Assembly (NCBI GenBank): GCA_900542875.1
Contig: UQPH01000021.1
Location: forward strand, 1-26,615
Direction: 5' to 3'
DNA length: 26,615 bases
From: an uncultured Eubacterium sp.
GTDB lineage: Bacteria; Bacillota; Clostridia; Oscillospirales; Acutalibacteraceae
How positions within the stretch are numbered: position 1 is the stretch's first letter; every line of letters begins with the position of its first letter. Under the pieces are notes generated by a model. That model saw nothing but the letters and a program-made list of their open reading frames with translations, was not told the origin of the DNA and did not search any database. Both the position numbers and the translations under genes were made by a program. Shown one piece after another: positions 1-6,540 of this stretch.

Positions 1-881
1 GTTCTGTCGGCAACGCCCCAAAGTTCACCCCAACCGAACGGGAAGAGATATTCAAAGTCTGTGGTAGCCTTAGAATAGAAACAGAGTTCTTCCGGATCAT
101 GGTCACGAAGTCTGAGGTTTTCGGACTTGATGTTTAGAGAGTAGAGCCAGTCACGGCAGAAACCTCTCCAATACTCAAACCATTCAAGGTCTGTGCCCGG
201 CTTGCAGAAGAATTCAAGTTCCATCTGCTCAAATTCACGAACACGGAAAATGAACTTACCCGGAGTGATTTCGTTTCTGAAAGATTTGCCGATTTGTGCA
301 ACGCCGAACGGCACCTTTCTTCTGGTGGTTCTCTGAATGTTTGCAAAGTTTACAAATATGCCCTGTGCAGTTTCGGGCCTGAGATAAATCTCGTCTTTGC
401 TGTCCTCTGTTACACCCTGGAATGTCTTGAACATAAGGTTGAACTGACGAATGTCGGTAAAGTTATGTTTGCCGCAGTTTGGGCATGGGATATTGTGTTC
501 GTTGATGTAGTCTGTCATCTGCTGATTTGTCCAGCCTGCAACATTGGTGCCGTCAAAGTCCTCTATAAGCTGGTCGGCTCTGTGACGGGTTTTGCATTCG
601 CAACAGTCCATAAGCGGGTCGGAAAAGCCGCCGAGATGTCCCGAAGCAACCCAAGTCTGCGGATTCATAAGAATTGCGGAATCAAGACCTACATTGTATT
701 TGTTTTCCTGAATGAATTTCTTTCTCCAGGCGTTCTTGATATTTGTTTTAAGTTCAACGCCGAGCGGACCGTAATCCCATGTATTTGCAAGTCCGCCGTA
801 AATTTCGCTTCCCGGATATACAAAGCCTCTGCCTTTGCAAAGGGAAACGATTTGGTCGAGTGATTTTTCTGTATTAAGCAT
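1..881 (-). CDS. glyQS: Glycyl-tRNA synthetase, dimeric type (5' part; gene runs off the left edge)
   Basis: Class II synthetase that charges tRNA-Gly with glycine in the cytoplasm. The minus strand reads open from ATG at 881 to the window edge, giving 293 residues with no stop; the family is usually about 460 residues, so the C-terminal anticodon-binding domain lies outside. Visible marks: an N-terminal segment LANTWDYGPLG (residues 31-41), LRPETAQGIF (167-176), and class II motif 2 from FRNEITP to the FEQMELEFF segment (201-225). Cysteines at 93, 94, 96 and CPNC at 133-136 could form the zinc site seen in some GlyRS insertions. GGGAGG just upstream of ATG 881 is the ribosome site. This is the single-chain alpha2 enzyme, not GlyQ/GlyS. 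It has its own promoter at 912-940 and no room for a T-box leader. Confidence 0.96.
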   Translation of the reverse strand, partial: MLNTEKSLDQIVSLCKGRGFVYPGSEIYGGLANTWDYGPLGVELKTNIKNAWRKKFIQENKYNVGLDSAILMNPQTWVASGHLGGFSDPLMDCCECKTRHRADQLIEDFDGTNVAGWTNQQMTDYINEHNIPCPNCGKHNFTDIRQFNLMFKTFQGVTEDSKDEIYLRPETAQGIFVNFANIQRTTRRKVPFGVAQIGKSFRNEITPGKFIFRVREFEQMELEFFCKPGTDLEWFEYWRGFCRDWLYSLNIKSENLRLRDHDPEELCFYSKATTDFEYLFPFGWGELWGVADR

Positions 882-911
882 GTAAAATTCCTCCCGAATT
901 TAATGTTATAT

Positions 912-940
912 ATTATACATTATAATTATATATTGGTCAA
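912..940 (-). promoter_or_regulatory. Promoter of glyQS
   Basis: On the minus strand TTGACC (935-940), a 17-base spacer and TATAAT (912-917). The -35 box overlaps the stop codon of the upstream flavoprotein gene (937-939). The expected start near 905 leaves a leader of only about 25 bases. Confidence 0.75.
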
Positions 941-2544
941 CCTATTTTGTAATGCTCGTCCGAAAGCACACTGTGAGCACATTTAATTCCGTCCACGGCG
1001 GCAGATACTATACCGCCCGCATAGCCTGCGCCCTCGCCGCACGGATAAATTCCCTGAATGTTGCATTCCAAAAATTCGTCACGCAGTATTCTTACGCTCG
1101 ATGAACTTCTTGTCTCCGGAGCGGTCAGTACCGCATCATACATACTAAAGCCGTTTAACTTTTTGTCCATCTGCACAATGGCGTCTTTCATCGTGGCAGA
1201 CACCTTTTGCGGTAAAACTTCGTCAAGATTAGTTAGCGTTACGCCTGTGGGACAGGTCGGCTGAACGCTTCCCAACTGAGTGCTTTGCTTGCCCTGTAAG
1301 AAATCGCCGACAAGTTGAGCCGGTGCTTTGTAGTCCGAGCCGCCGAGCAAAAAAGCCTTGTGCTCTATTTCACGCTGATAATATATTCCCGCAAGCGGAT
1401 GCTCCGACGGAAAGTCCTTCGGCTCTATTCCGACAAGAAGTGCCGAGTTTGCGTTTTCTCCGTCTCGTGCAAGCGAACTCATACCGTTTACTATAACGCC
1501 CTCTTTTTCGCTCGCCGCCGCAACTACCGTGCCGCCCGGGCACATACAGAAGGTGTATGCTCCACGCTCGTGCAGTCCGTGACACGACAGTTTGTAATCC
1601 GCTGCACCGAGTTTCGGGTGATTTGCGAATTTGCCGTACTGTGCCTTGTTAATAAGACTTTGCGGATGCTCTATTCTTGCACCTACGCTGAACGGTTTTT
1701 GGATAATTTCAACGCCAAGTTTGTAGAGCATTTCAACAGTGTCTCGTGCGCTGTGACCGATTGCCATTATTACGCTGTCGGTTTCTATGTCTGTTCTCTC
1801 TCCACGGTGTGTATACGAAACTCCCTGGATTGCACCGTTTGCGGTGTATAGCTTGTCCAGTTTGCTCTCAAGTCGCACCTCACCGCCGAGCCTTTCTATT
1901 TTCTTTCGTATATTTTTTACTACTATTGCGAGCCTGTCCGTACCTATGTGGGGCTTTGAGGAATACAGTATTTCCTCGGGTGCACCTGCCTCATACAATT
2001 CTTCAAGCACCTTTCTGATGTAAGGGCTCTTTATTCCCGTGGTCAGTTTTCCGTCCGAAAATGTGCCGGCACCGCCCTCGCCGAATTGCACATTGCTCTC
2101 CTCGTCGAGTTTTCTTTTTGTCCAAAATTCGTTTACGTCACGCTGTCTTGCGTCAATGTCCTTGCCTCTCTCGAGGATTATCGGCATTGCGCCTGCCTGT
2201 GCAAGTATCAGCCCTGCCAGCATGCCTGCCGGACCAAAGCCGACAACTATCGGTCTGAACTGTGAACTTCTCTTGTTTTGCGGAAGTTCGTAGTGATACG
2301 GTTTTACGATTTGCACCTTGCCCGATTTGCACTTGTTTACTATTTGTTCCTCGTCAAGCGTGATAATCACATCAAGTGCATAAGTAAAATGCACATCGTC
2401 TTTTTTTCTCGCATCAACGCTTTTTTTGAATATCGTGTATGATTCTATGTACTTTTCATTTATTTTCAGTATCTTTGCTGCCTTGGATTTGAGCAGACTT
2501 TCGTCATCGTCCAAGGACAACTTGATTTCATTTATTCTTATCAT
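937..2544 (-). CDS. FAD-dependent oxidoreductase, COG2509 type
   Basis: A 535-residue predicted cytoplasmic flavoprotein. Residues 1-90 are a small N-terminal domain. The dinucleotide-binding motif VGFGPAGML is at 101-109, followed by an acidic/basic turn LERGKD near 124 that should contact the FAD ribose. FGEGGAGTFSDGKL near 155 and a C-terminal FAD-closing segment CGEGAGYAGGI near 505 are typical of the COG2509 family, annotated only as uncharacterised FAD-dependent dehydrogenases; the substrate is unknown. Start ATG 2544 is preceded by AAAGGTAC. The first 17 bases overlap the end of the upstream HI0933-type gene, so the two are translationally coupled and probably co-transcribed. Family call is firm; the reaction is not known. 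Confidence 0.9.
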   Translation of the reverse strand: MIRINEIKLSLDDDESLLKSKAAKILKINEKYIESYTIFKKSVDARKKDDVHFTYALDVIITLDEEQIVNKCKSGKVQIVKPYHYELPQNKRSSQFRPIVVGFGPAGMLAGLILAQAGAMPIILERGKDIDARQRDVNEFWTKRKLDEESNVQFGEGGAGTFSDGKLTTGIKSPYIRKVLEELYEAGAPEEILYSSKPHIGTDRLAIVVKNIRKKIERLGGEVRLESKLDKLYTANGAIQGVSYTHRGERTDIETDSVIMAIGHSARDTVEMLYKLGVEIIQKPFSVGARIEHPQSLINKAQYGKFANHPKLGAADYKLSCHGLHERGAYTFCMCPGGTVVAAASEKEGVIVNGMSSLARDGENANSALLVGIEPKDFPSEHPLAGIYYQREIEHKAFLLGGSDYKAPAQLVGDFLQGKQSTQLGSVQPTCPTGVTLTNLDEVLPQKVSATMKDAIVQMDKKLNGFSMYDAVLTAPETRSSSSVRILRDEFLECNIQGIYPCGEGAGYAGGIVSAAVDGIKCAHSVLSDEHYKIG

Positions 2545-3658
2545 TTTTGACTGTACCTTTTGTAATGTCGTTTGCGGCGTTTATTCCGCTGAATATTGCA
2601 TAGTTCAGATTAAATCCGCCGCACTCAAATTGGCTGTTTGTCAGCTCTCCGATAATGTAAAGACCTTTTCTTATCAGCGAATTGTTGCCGTGACCGAGTT
2701 CAATTAAATCCACTCCGCCCGAAGTGATTTGAGCAAAGTCATATCCCTTTGTCCCTGTGATTATTATTCTCCAGTTTTTTATGCACCTTGCCATTGCGGC
2801 GTAATTGTCTCCTACCTGCTTTGATATGATGGAACATAATTTTTTCGGCAGTATTCCCTCATAGGTGCCGAAGTTTTCATAATGCTTTACTAAATCATTT
2901 TCGCTCATTTCGGGAACAAAGTCGAGTATTGCAACGCTTTTGTCTTTGTTGTGGAGCAGGCGTTCATCGTTGATGAGATATGACAGATTCATCACAACGA
3001 TTCCCGATATGCCGTAGTCTGTGAATAAAACTTCGCCGTAATCCTCGCCCGAGATTTCGCCGTTCGTTTCTATCTTTACATTGCATTTTGTACGCACACC
3101 TTTTAGCGCACGGCAGTGCTTGCTTGATGATTTCAGTTGAACCAGAGCGGGGGAGAGTGCTGTTATTTTATGCCCGAATTTTTTTGACAGAGCGTAGCCC
3201 GAACCGTCCGAGCCGAGCGGAGGCTGACTTTTTCCTCCCGTTGCGAGAATCAAATAATCGCTGTCAATAATTCCTTTGTCGGTGTAGATGTGAAATGTGT
3301 TTTCATAACAGTCTGCGTTTTTTACATTGCAGTCGGTGAGTATTTCAATGCCGAGTTTTTTACATTCCGCTTTGAATACTTCAACCACACTCGACGCCTG
3401 ATTGGAGTAGGGATACATTCTGCCTTTTTCGTCCTCACGCAAAATTAAGCCCAGAGACGAGAGGAAATCCTTTACCTCATCGTAATGCTCGGCGTTCTTG
3501 TTTGCTATGTTGCATCTGCCGTTGCCCGTGGCGTAAATTTTTTTCATTATTTCGCCGAGGTGTTCTATTACGGTGACGCTCATATCGCTGTTAAGTTGTT
3601 TTAATCTTATTGCGGCCGATATGCCCGAAGCACCGCCGCCGATTATAACGGTTTTCAT
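2528..3658 (-). CDS. FAD-binding flavoprotein, HI0933/COG2081 family (aminoacetone-oxidase-like)
   Basis: A 376-residue flavoprotein. The N-terminus MKTVIIGGGASGISAAI is a textbook Rossmann FAD motif and fixes the start at ATG 3658, although the Shine-Dalgarno sequence is weak (GAGG lies about 20 bases upstream). ATGNGRCNI (residues 44-52) and the C-terminal CGGFNLNYAIFSG segment are hallmarks of the HI0933 family, often labelled aminoacetone oxidase family. It is a little shorter than the usual about 400 residues. It is the first gene of a two-gene minus-strand unit with the COG2509 protein, overlapping it by 17 bases. Many HI0933-like proteins have no proven reaction, so substrate is left open. 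Confidence 0.9.
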   Translation of the reverse strand: MKTVIIGGGASGISAAIRLKQLNSDMSVTVIEHLGEIMKKIYATGNGRCNIANKNAEHYDEVKDFLSSLGLILREDEKGRMYPYSNQASSVVEVFKAECKKLGIEILTDCNVKNADCYENTFHIYTDKGIIDSDYLILATGGKSQPPLGSDGSGYALSKKFGHKITALSPALVQLKSSSKHCRALKGVRTKCNVKIETNGEISGEDYGEVLFTDYGISGIVVMNLSYLINDERLLHNKDKSVAILDFVPEMSENDLVKHYENFGTYEGILPKKLCSIISKQVGDNYAAMARCIKNWRIIITGTKGYDFAQITSGGVDLIELGHGNNSLIRKGLYIIGELTNSQFECGGFNLNYAIFSGINAANDITKGTVKNDKNK

Positions 3659-3728
3659 ATTCTTCGCTTGGTTGTATCCTCATCACTTTAATTTAATTTG
3701 TTTACTAATGTAAATACACTCTAAATAT

Positions 3729-3755
3729 ATTATAATAAATTTCGCTAAAAATCAA
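3729..3755 (-). promoter_or_regulatory. Possible promoter of the two flavoprotein genes
   Basis: Minus-strand TTGATT (3750-3755) and TATAAT (3729-3734) are separated by 15 bases, shorter than ideal. A TAATAT hexamer at 17-base spacing is an alternative. The AT-rich gap 3659-3778 holds nothing else that I can support. Confidence 0.4.
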
Positions 3756-3778
3756 TATAATTTTTGGTGTGAAATATC

Positions 3779-3807
3779 TTGACTTGTATTGACTTTTGTG
3801 GTATAGT
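3779..3807 (+). promoter_or_regulatory. Promoter of rpmG-secE-nusG(-rplK-rplA)
   Basis: TTGACT (3779-3784), exact 17-base spacer, TATAGT (3802-3807). The expected start is about 3813-3815, giving a leader of roughly 110 bases before rpmG. Confidence 0.75.
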
Positions 3808-3814
3808 CTTTGTA

Positions 3815-3888
3815 CCTCGTCGAAAAGGGTTTATTTTTTGTGCCCTTATTTATGAGATTCGTATGCGTTGCGAATTGTCAAAACGAGG
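3815..3888 (+). promoter_or_regulatory. Structured 5' leader of rpmG, possible three-way junction
   Basis: CCTCGT (3815-3820) can pair with ACGAGG (3883-3888), closing a region with two more hairpins: AAGGG/CCCTT (3825-3829 with 3843-3847) and ATTCG/CGAAT (3857-3861 with 3871-3875). The closing helix begins almost exactly at the predicted transcript 5' end and finishes 20-odd bases before the rpmG ribosome site. No terminator follows, so any control would be translational or through mRNA stability. I do not recognise it as a named leader class. Confidence 0.4.
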
Positions 3889-3922
3889 GAGATTTTTATC
3901 GAATTAATTAGGAGGTGCCGAA

Positions 3923-4072
3923 ATGAGAGTTAAGATTACTTTAGCTTGCACTGAATGCAAACAACGCAATTATAACACAATGAAAAACAAGAAGAACACA
4001 CCGGACAGGCTTGAAATGAATAAGTATTGCCCGTTCTGCAAGAAACACACTCTTCACAGAGAGACAAAGTAA
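3923..4072 (+). CDS. rpmG: Ribosomal protein bL33, zinc-binding form
   Basis: A 49-residue 50S subunit protein: it begins MRVKITLACTECKQRNY and ends in HTLHRETK. Two cysteine pairs, C-x2-C (TLACTECK) and CPFC, make this the zinc-containing (C+) type rather than the cysteine-free paralogue used under zinc limitation. GGAGG at 3911-3915 lies 7 bases before ATG 3923. It is the first gene of the rpmG-secE-nusG unit, an arrangement common in Firmicutes, here without the tRNA-Trp gene that often lies between rpmG and secE. Confidence 0.96.
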   Translation: MRVKITLACTECKQRNYNTMKNKKNTPDRLEMNKYCPFCKKHTLHRETK

Positions 4073-4084
4073 CGGAGGATTACG

Positions 4085-4465
4085 ATGGCTGACGAAAAGA
4101 AAACTTCTAAAAAGACAGATACAAAGTCTAAGAAGAAGTCTGATAAGAAAAAGTCTAAGAAAAATCCATTTAAGTCAATCGCCGGTTTCTTCAAAAGCGT
4201 AAACAATGAGGGTAAAAAGGTATCTTGGCCTAACGCTAAGGAAGTTCTTAAGAATTCCGTTACCGTTCTCGTCGTTATCGCAATAGTTGCTGCCGTTATT
4301 TATGTTATCGACCTCGGTCTTACATCAGGAATGAAGGGCATTAAGCAACTTGCACAAAAAGAAACAACCACCGCAAGTGAAACAACTACTAAGGCTACTT
4401 CGGATGAGACTCTTACAGAGAACACCACCGAGGACACCGCCGCAGCTACCACCTCTGCCGAGTAA
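4085..4465 (+). CDS. secE: SecE subunit of the SecYEG translocon, with an unusual C-terminal tail
   Basis: 126 residues, about twice the usual length of a single-span bacterial SecE (about 60-75). Order: a Lys-rich cytoplasmic head (1-30), the conserved amphipathic helix and NNEGKKVSWPNAKEVLKNS signature (40-58), one membrane span (about 59-78), then GLTSGMKGI. Residues 91-126 form a tail of mostly Thr, Glu, Ser and Ala with no hydrophobic residues. In the known SecE topology the C-terminus faces outside, so the tail would be extracytoplasmic. CGGAGG precedes the ATG by 7-8 bases; rpmG ends 12 bases upstream and nusG begins 16 bases downstream. Core function is secure; the tail has no assigned role. 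Confidence 0.95.
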   Translation: MADEKKTSKKTDTKSKKKSDKKKSKKNPFKSIAGFFKSVNNEGKKVSWPNAKEVLKNSVTVLVVIAIVAAVIYVIDLGLTSGMKGIKQLAQKETTTASETTTKATSDETLTENTTEDTAAATTSAE

Positions 4466-4481
4466 TTAGAGGAGGTACACG

Positions 4482-5006
4482 ATGGAAGAAGCAAAATGGT
4501 ATGTTGCTCATACTTTTTCGGGATATGAGAACAAGGTTGCTACCGACCTTAAAAATAAGGTAGAGAACCTTAACCTTACGGATATGATTCAGGAAATCGT
4601 AATTCCTACCGAAACGGTTGTTGAGATTAAAGACGACGGCACAAAGAAAGAAACCGAAAGAAAGATATTTCCGTCATACATCTTAGTTAAGATGGTTATG
4701 ACAGACGACACTTGGTATATCGTTCGTAACACAAGAGGCTGTGCAGGCTTCGTAGGACCCGAGGGTAAGCCGGTTGCTCTTACCGAGGAGGAAGTAAAAA
4801 ATCTCGGCGTAGAGAAGGTAAGCGTAGAGGTTCAGTACGAAGTTGGCGATATGGTAACCGTTATCGACGGTCCGCTTGAGGGCTTTACCGGTACGGTTGA
4901 ATCCATTGATGTTGCTAATAACAGCGTTCAGGCTGTTGTGTCAATGTTCGGTCGAGAGACTTCGGTTGATTTTGAATTAGACCAACTCGAAAAGGTCAAA
5001 GATTAA
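4482..5006 (+). CDS. nusG: Transcription termination/antitermination factor NusG
   Basis: A 174-residue cytoplasmic factor that binds RNA polymerase and, in Firmicutes, promotes pausing and termination. The NGN domain opens KWYVAHTFSGYENKVATDL (5-23) and includes FPSYILVKM and the WYIVRNTRGCAGFVG segment. The KOW domain, VGDMVTVIDGPLEGFTGTV, is near residues 122-140. Length matches the family. GAGGAGG just before ATG 4482 is a strong ribosome site. It follows secE by 16 bases in the standard secE-nusG order, and rplK-rplA follow after a structured gap. Confidence 0.98.
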   Translation: MEEAKWYVAHTFSGYENKVATDLKNKVENLNLTDMIQEIVIPTETVVEIKDDGTKKETERKIFPSYILVKMVMTDDTWYIVRNTRGCAGFVGPEGKPVALTEEEVKNLGVEKVSVEVQYEVGDMVTVIDGPLEGFTGTVESIDVANNSVQAVVSMFGRETSVDFELDQLEKVKD

Positions 5007-5067
5007 TTTAGTAATCAGCGGCTCAGTCCGCATTTTACCGTAAACCATTATTTATAATGGATTATGA

Positions 5068-5101
5068 GTGGGAGGAGATAAACTTCTCCGCCATTAACCA
5101 C
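5068..5101 (+). promoter_or_regulatory. L1-binding-like leader motif, copy 1 (upstream of rplK)
   Basis: GTGG (5068-5071) pairs with CCAC (5098-5101). Inside is an asymmetric loop, GA on the 5' side and GCCATTAA on the 3' side, then helix GGAGA/TCTCC (5074-5078 with 5085-5089). The two-helix, asymmetric-loop layout fits the mRNA sites bound by ribosomal protein L1 in rplK-rplA operons. The rplK ribosome site AGGAGG (5109-5114) is just downstream, so L1 binding could block translation. Assigned by pattern and context only. Confidence 0.6.
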
Positions 5102-5122
5102 ATTTTTAGGAGGAAAATAATT

Positions 5123-5548
5123 ATGGCTCAAAAGGTAGTAGGATTAATTAAGCTTCAAATTCCTGCAGGTAAAGCAACACCGGCTCCCCCGGTAGGTCCG
5201 GCTCTCGGTCAGCACGGTGTAAATATCGTTGCTTTTACAAAGGACTTTAATGAAAGAACAAAGAATGACGCAGGTCTTATTATCCCTGTTGTAATCACTG
5301 TATATGAAGACCGTACATTCACATTCGTTACAAAGACACCGCCGGCTGCCGTTCTTATTAAGAAGGCATGCGGTATTGACAAGGCTTCGGGCGTTCCTAA
5401 CAAGACAAAGGTTGCTACAATTTCTAAGGCTGATATTCAGAAGATTGCAGAGACTAAGATGCAGGACCTTAACGCAGCTTCTCTCGAGGCAGCTATGTCA
5501 ATGATCGCAGGTACAGCACGCAGCATGGGCGTAACAGTAGAAGACTGA
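5123..5548 (+). CDS. rplK: Ribosomal protein uL11
   Basis: A 141-residue 50S protein that forms the GTPase-associated centre with helices 43-44 of 23S rRNA and the L10-L12 stalk. MAQKVVGLIKLQIPAGKATP and PPVGPALGQHGVNI are the classic N-terminal marks; GTARSMGVTVED closes the protein. The open frame extends upstream to 5057, but ATG 5123 gives the exact family length and has AGGAGG at 5109-5114. It is followed by rplA after 47 bases containing a second copy of the L1-type motif. No good promoter is seen between nusG and rplK, so it is probably read from the rpmG promoter. Confidence 0.98.
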   Translation: MAQKVVGLIKLQIPAGKATPAPPVGPALGQHGVNIVAFTKDFNERTKNDAGLIIPVVITVYEDRTFTFVTKTPPAAVLIKKACGIDKASGVPNKTKVATISKADIQKIAETKMQDLNAASLEAAMSMIAGTARSMGVTVED

Positions 5549-5555
5549 TTCCCTT

Positions 5556-5581
5556 GTGGGAGGAAAAATCCGATTAACCAC
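5556..5581 (+). promoter_or_regulatory. L1-binding-like leader motif, copy 2 (upstream of rplA)
   Basis: Same design as the copy before rplK: GTGG (5556-5559)/CCAC (5578-5581), asymmetric loop GA versus GATTAA, helix GGA/TCC with an AAAA loop. GTGGGAGGA and ATTAACCAC are identical in both copies. The motif ends one base before the rplA ribosome site TGGAGGT, so occupancy would directly mask initiation of the L1 gene. Confidence 0.6.
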
Positions 5582-5595
5582 TGGAGGTATTTATA

Positions 5596-6303
5596 ATGAA
5601 ACACGGAAAGAAATATACAGACGGCGCAAAGTTAATTGATCGCGCTAATTTATACACAACAAAAGAAGCACTCGACTTAGTTGAGCAAACAGCAAAGGCT
5701 AAGTTTGACGAAACCGTAGAGGTTCATGTTCGTCTCGGTGTTGACTCTCGTCACGCTGACCAGCAGGTTCGTGGCGCAGTAGTATTGCCAAACGGAACAG
5801 GTAAGGATGTTAAGGTAGCAGTATTCGCAAAGGGCGACCTTGCAAAAGCTGCAACAGAGGCAGGCGCTGATTTCGTAGGCGATGCAGATCTCGTAACAAA
5901 GATTCAGGGCGGCTGGATGGATTTCGATGTAGCTATTGCATCTCCCGATATGATGGGCTTCGTAGGTCGTCTCGGTAAGGTTCTCGGTCCCCGTGGCCTT
6001 ATGCCGTCACCAAAAGCAGGCACAGTAACCATGGATGTTGCTAAGGCTGTTCAGGAGGCTAAGGCAGGTAAGATTGAGTATCGTCTTGATAAGTCAAACA
6101 TCATTCACTGCCCAATCGGTAAGGTATCATTCGGCACAGATAAACTTCTTGAGAACTTCAATGCACTTCTCGATGCAATTATCAAGGCTAAGCCTGAAGC
6201 TGCAAAGGGTCAGTACATTAAGTCATGTGCAGTAGCATCAACAATGGGCCCCGGCGTAAGAATTAACCCGGCAAGAGTTGGCTCTGCCGCAGTTGCCGAA
6301 TAA
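5596..6303 (+). CDS. rplA: Ribosomal protein uL1
   Basis: A 235-residue 50S protein of the L1 stalk, also the usual translational repressor of its own operon. It begins MKHGKKYTDGAKLIDRANLY; the family signature region FVGRLGKVLGPRGLMPSPKAGT is in the middle and the C-terminus has MGPGVRINPARVG. Length is typical. GGAGG lies 8 bases before ATG 5596 and abuts the second L1-type hairpin. The next operon's promoter begins 12 bases after the stop and no terminator is visible, so rplK-rplA transcripts can read into the L10 leader. Confidence 0.98.
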   Translation: MKHGKKYTDGAKLIDRANLYTTKEALDLVEQTAKAKFDETVEVHVRLGVDSRHADQQVRGAVVLPNGTGKDVKVAVFAKGDLAKAATEAGADFVGDADLVTKIQGGWMDFDVAIASPDMMGFVGRLGKVLGPRGLMPSPKAGTVTMDVAKAVQEAKAGKIEYRLDKSNIIHCPIGKVSFGTDKLLENFNALLDAIIKAKPEAAKGQYIKSCAVASTMGPGVRINPARVGSAAVAE

Positions 6304-6315
6304 TTGAAATAAGTA

Positions 6316-6344
6316 TTGACACGGGATTTCTCCTGTGATATAAT
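6316..6344 (+). promoter_or_regulatory. Strong promoter of rplJ-rplL
   Basis: TTGACA (6316-6321), 17-base spacer, TATAAT (6339-6344), with a TGn extension (6336-6338). It matches the sigma-A consensus at all twelve positions. Confidence 0.9.
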
Positions 6345-6350
6345 ACATTC

Positions 6351-6480
6351 GCTGTTCAACCAAAGACAGTAGGTGCCGTATGGCATAAGGCTTTGCCGCC
6401 TACCGAGGAATGAGCATTATATCGCACTCAGGTGCTTAGTATGTAATGTTGTGCATCCTCGATTTGGGGATGCACTTTTA
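6351..6480 (+). promoter_or_regulatory. L10 leader (autoregulatory attenuator of rplJ-rplL)
   Basis: The CCAAAGACAGTAGGTG...CCTACCGAGGAATGA core matches the Firmicutes L10 leader. Stem GTAGGTG (6369-6375)/CGCCTAC (6397-6403) with an inner GGCA/TGCC hairpin is the expected L10(L12)4 site. CGAGGAATG (6404-6412) can pair, with one bulge, with CATCCTCG (6454-6461), which is the 5' arm of the terminator, so it is a visible antiterminator. Between them AGCATTA/TAATGTT (6413-6419, 6444-6450) forms another stem enclosing a GCAC/GTGC hairpin. In Bacillus this leader works by transcription attenuation; the arrangement here fits that mechanism. Confidence 0.88.
6451..6480 (+). terminator. Leader terminator of the L10 attenuator
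   Basis: GTGCATCC (6451-6458), 9-base loop, GGATGCAC (6468-6475), then TTTTATATTT. The 5' arm is shared with the alternative antiterminator pairing, so termination should be conditional on free L10-L12. Confidence 0.85.
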
Positions 6481-6540
6481 TATTTGTTTGGATAGCTCCA
6501 AAGTCCGCTATTGCGGCAAATAATTATGGAGGTAAACTAA

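Noticed and set aside
294..863. Plus-strand open frame of 189 codons at the left end
   Set aside because: It is antisense to glyQS, which has clear class II synthetase motifs on the minus strand; the plus frame has no recognisable domain or ribosome site.
1315..1851. Plus-strand open frame of 178 codons
   Set aside because: It lies opposite the COG2509 flavoprotein gene, is Cys-rich with no domain sense, and is a shadow of codon bias.
4073..4084. tRNA-Trp gene between rpmG and secE, common in Firmicutes
   Set aside because: The gap is only 12 bases.
5018..5036. GCGG/CCGC hairpin followed by ATTTT after nusG, as a terminator
   Set aside because: Only four pairs and a short T run, and no convincing promoter for rplK follows; it would cut off rplK-rplA. 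At most a weak attenuator.
5045..5060. TATAAT at 5053-5058 as a promoter for rplK
   Set aside because: It is part of the palindrome CCATTATTTATAATGG and no -35 box lies 16-18 bases upstream.
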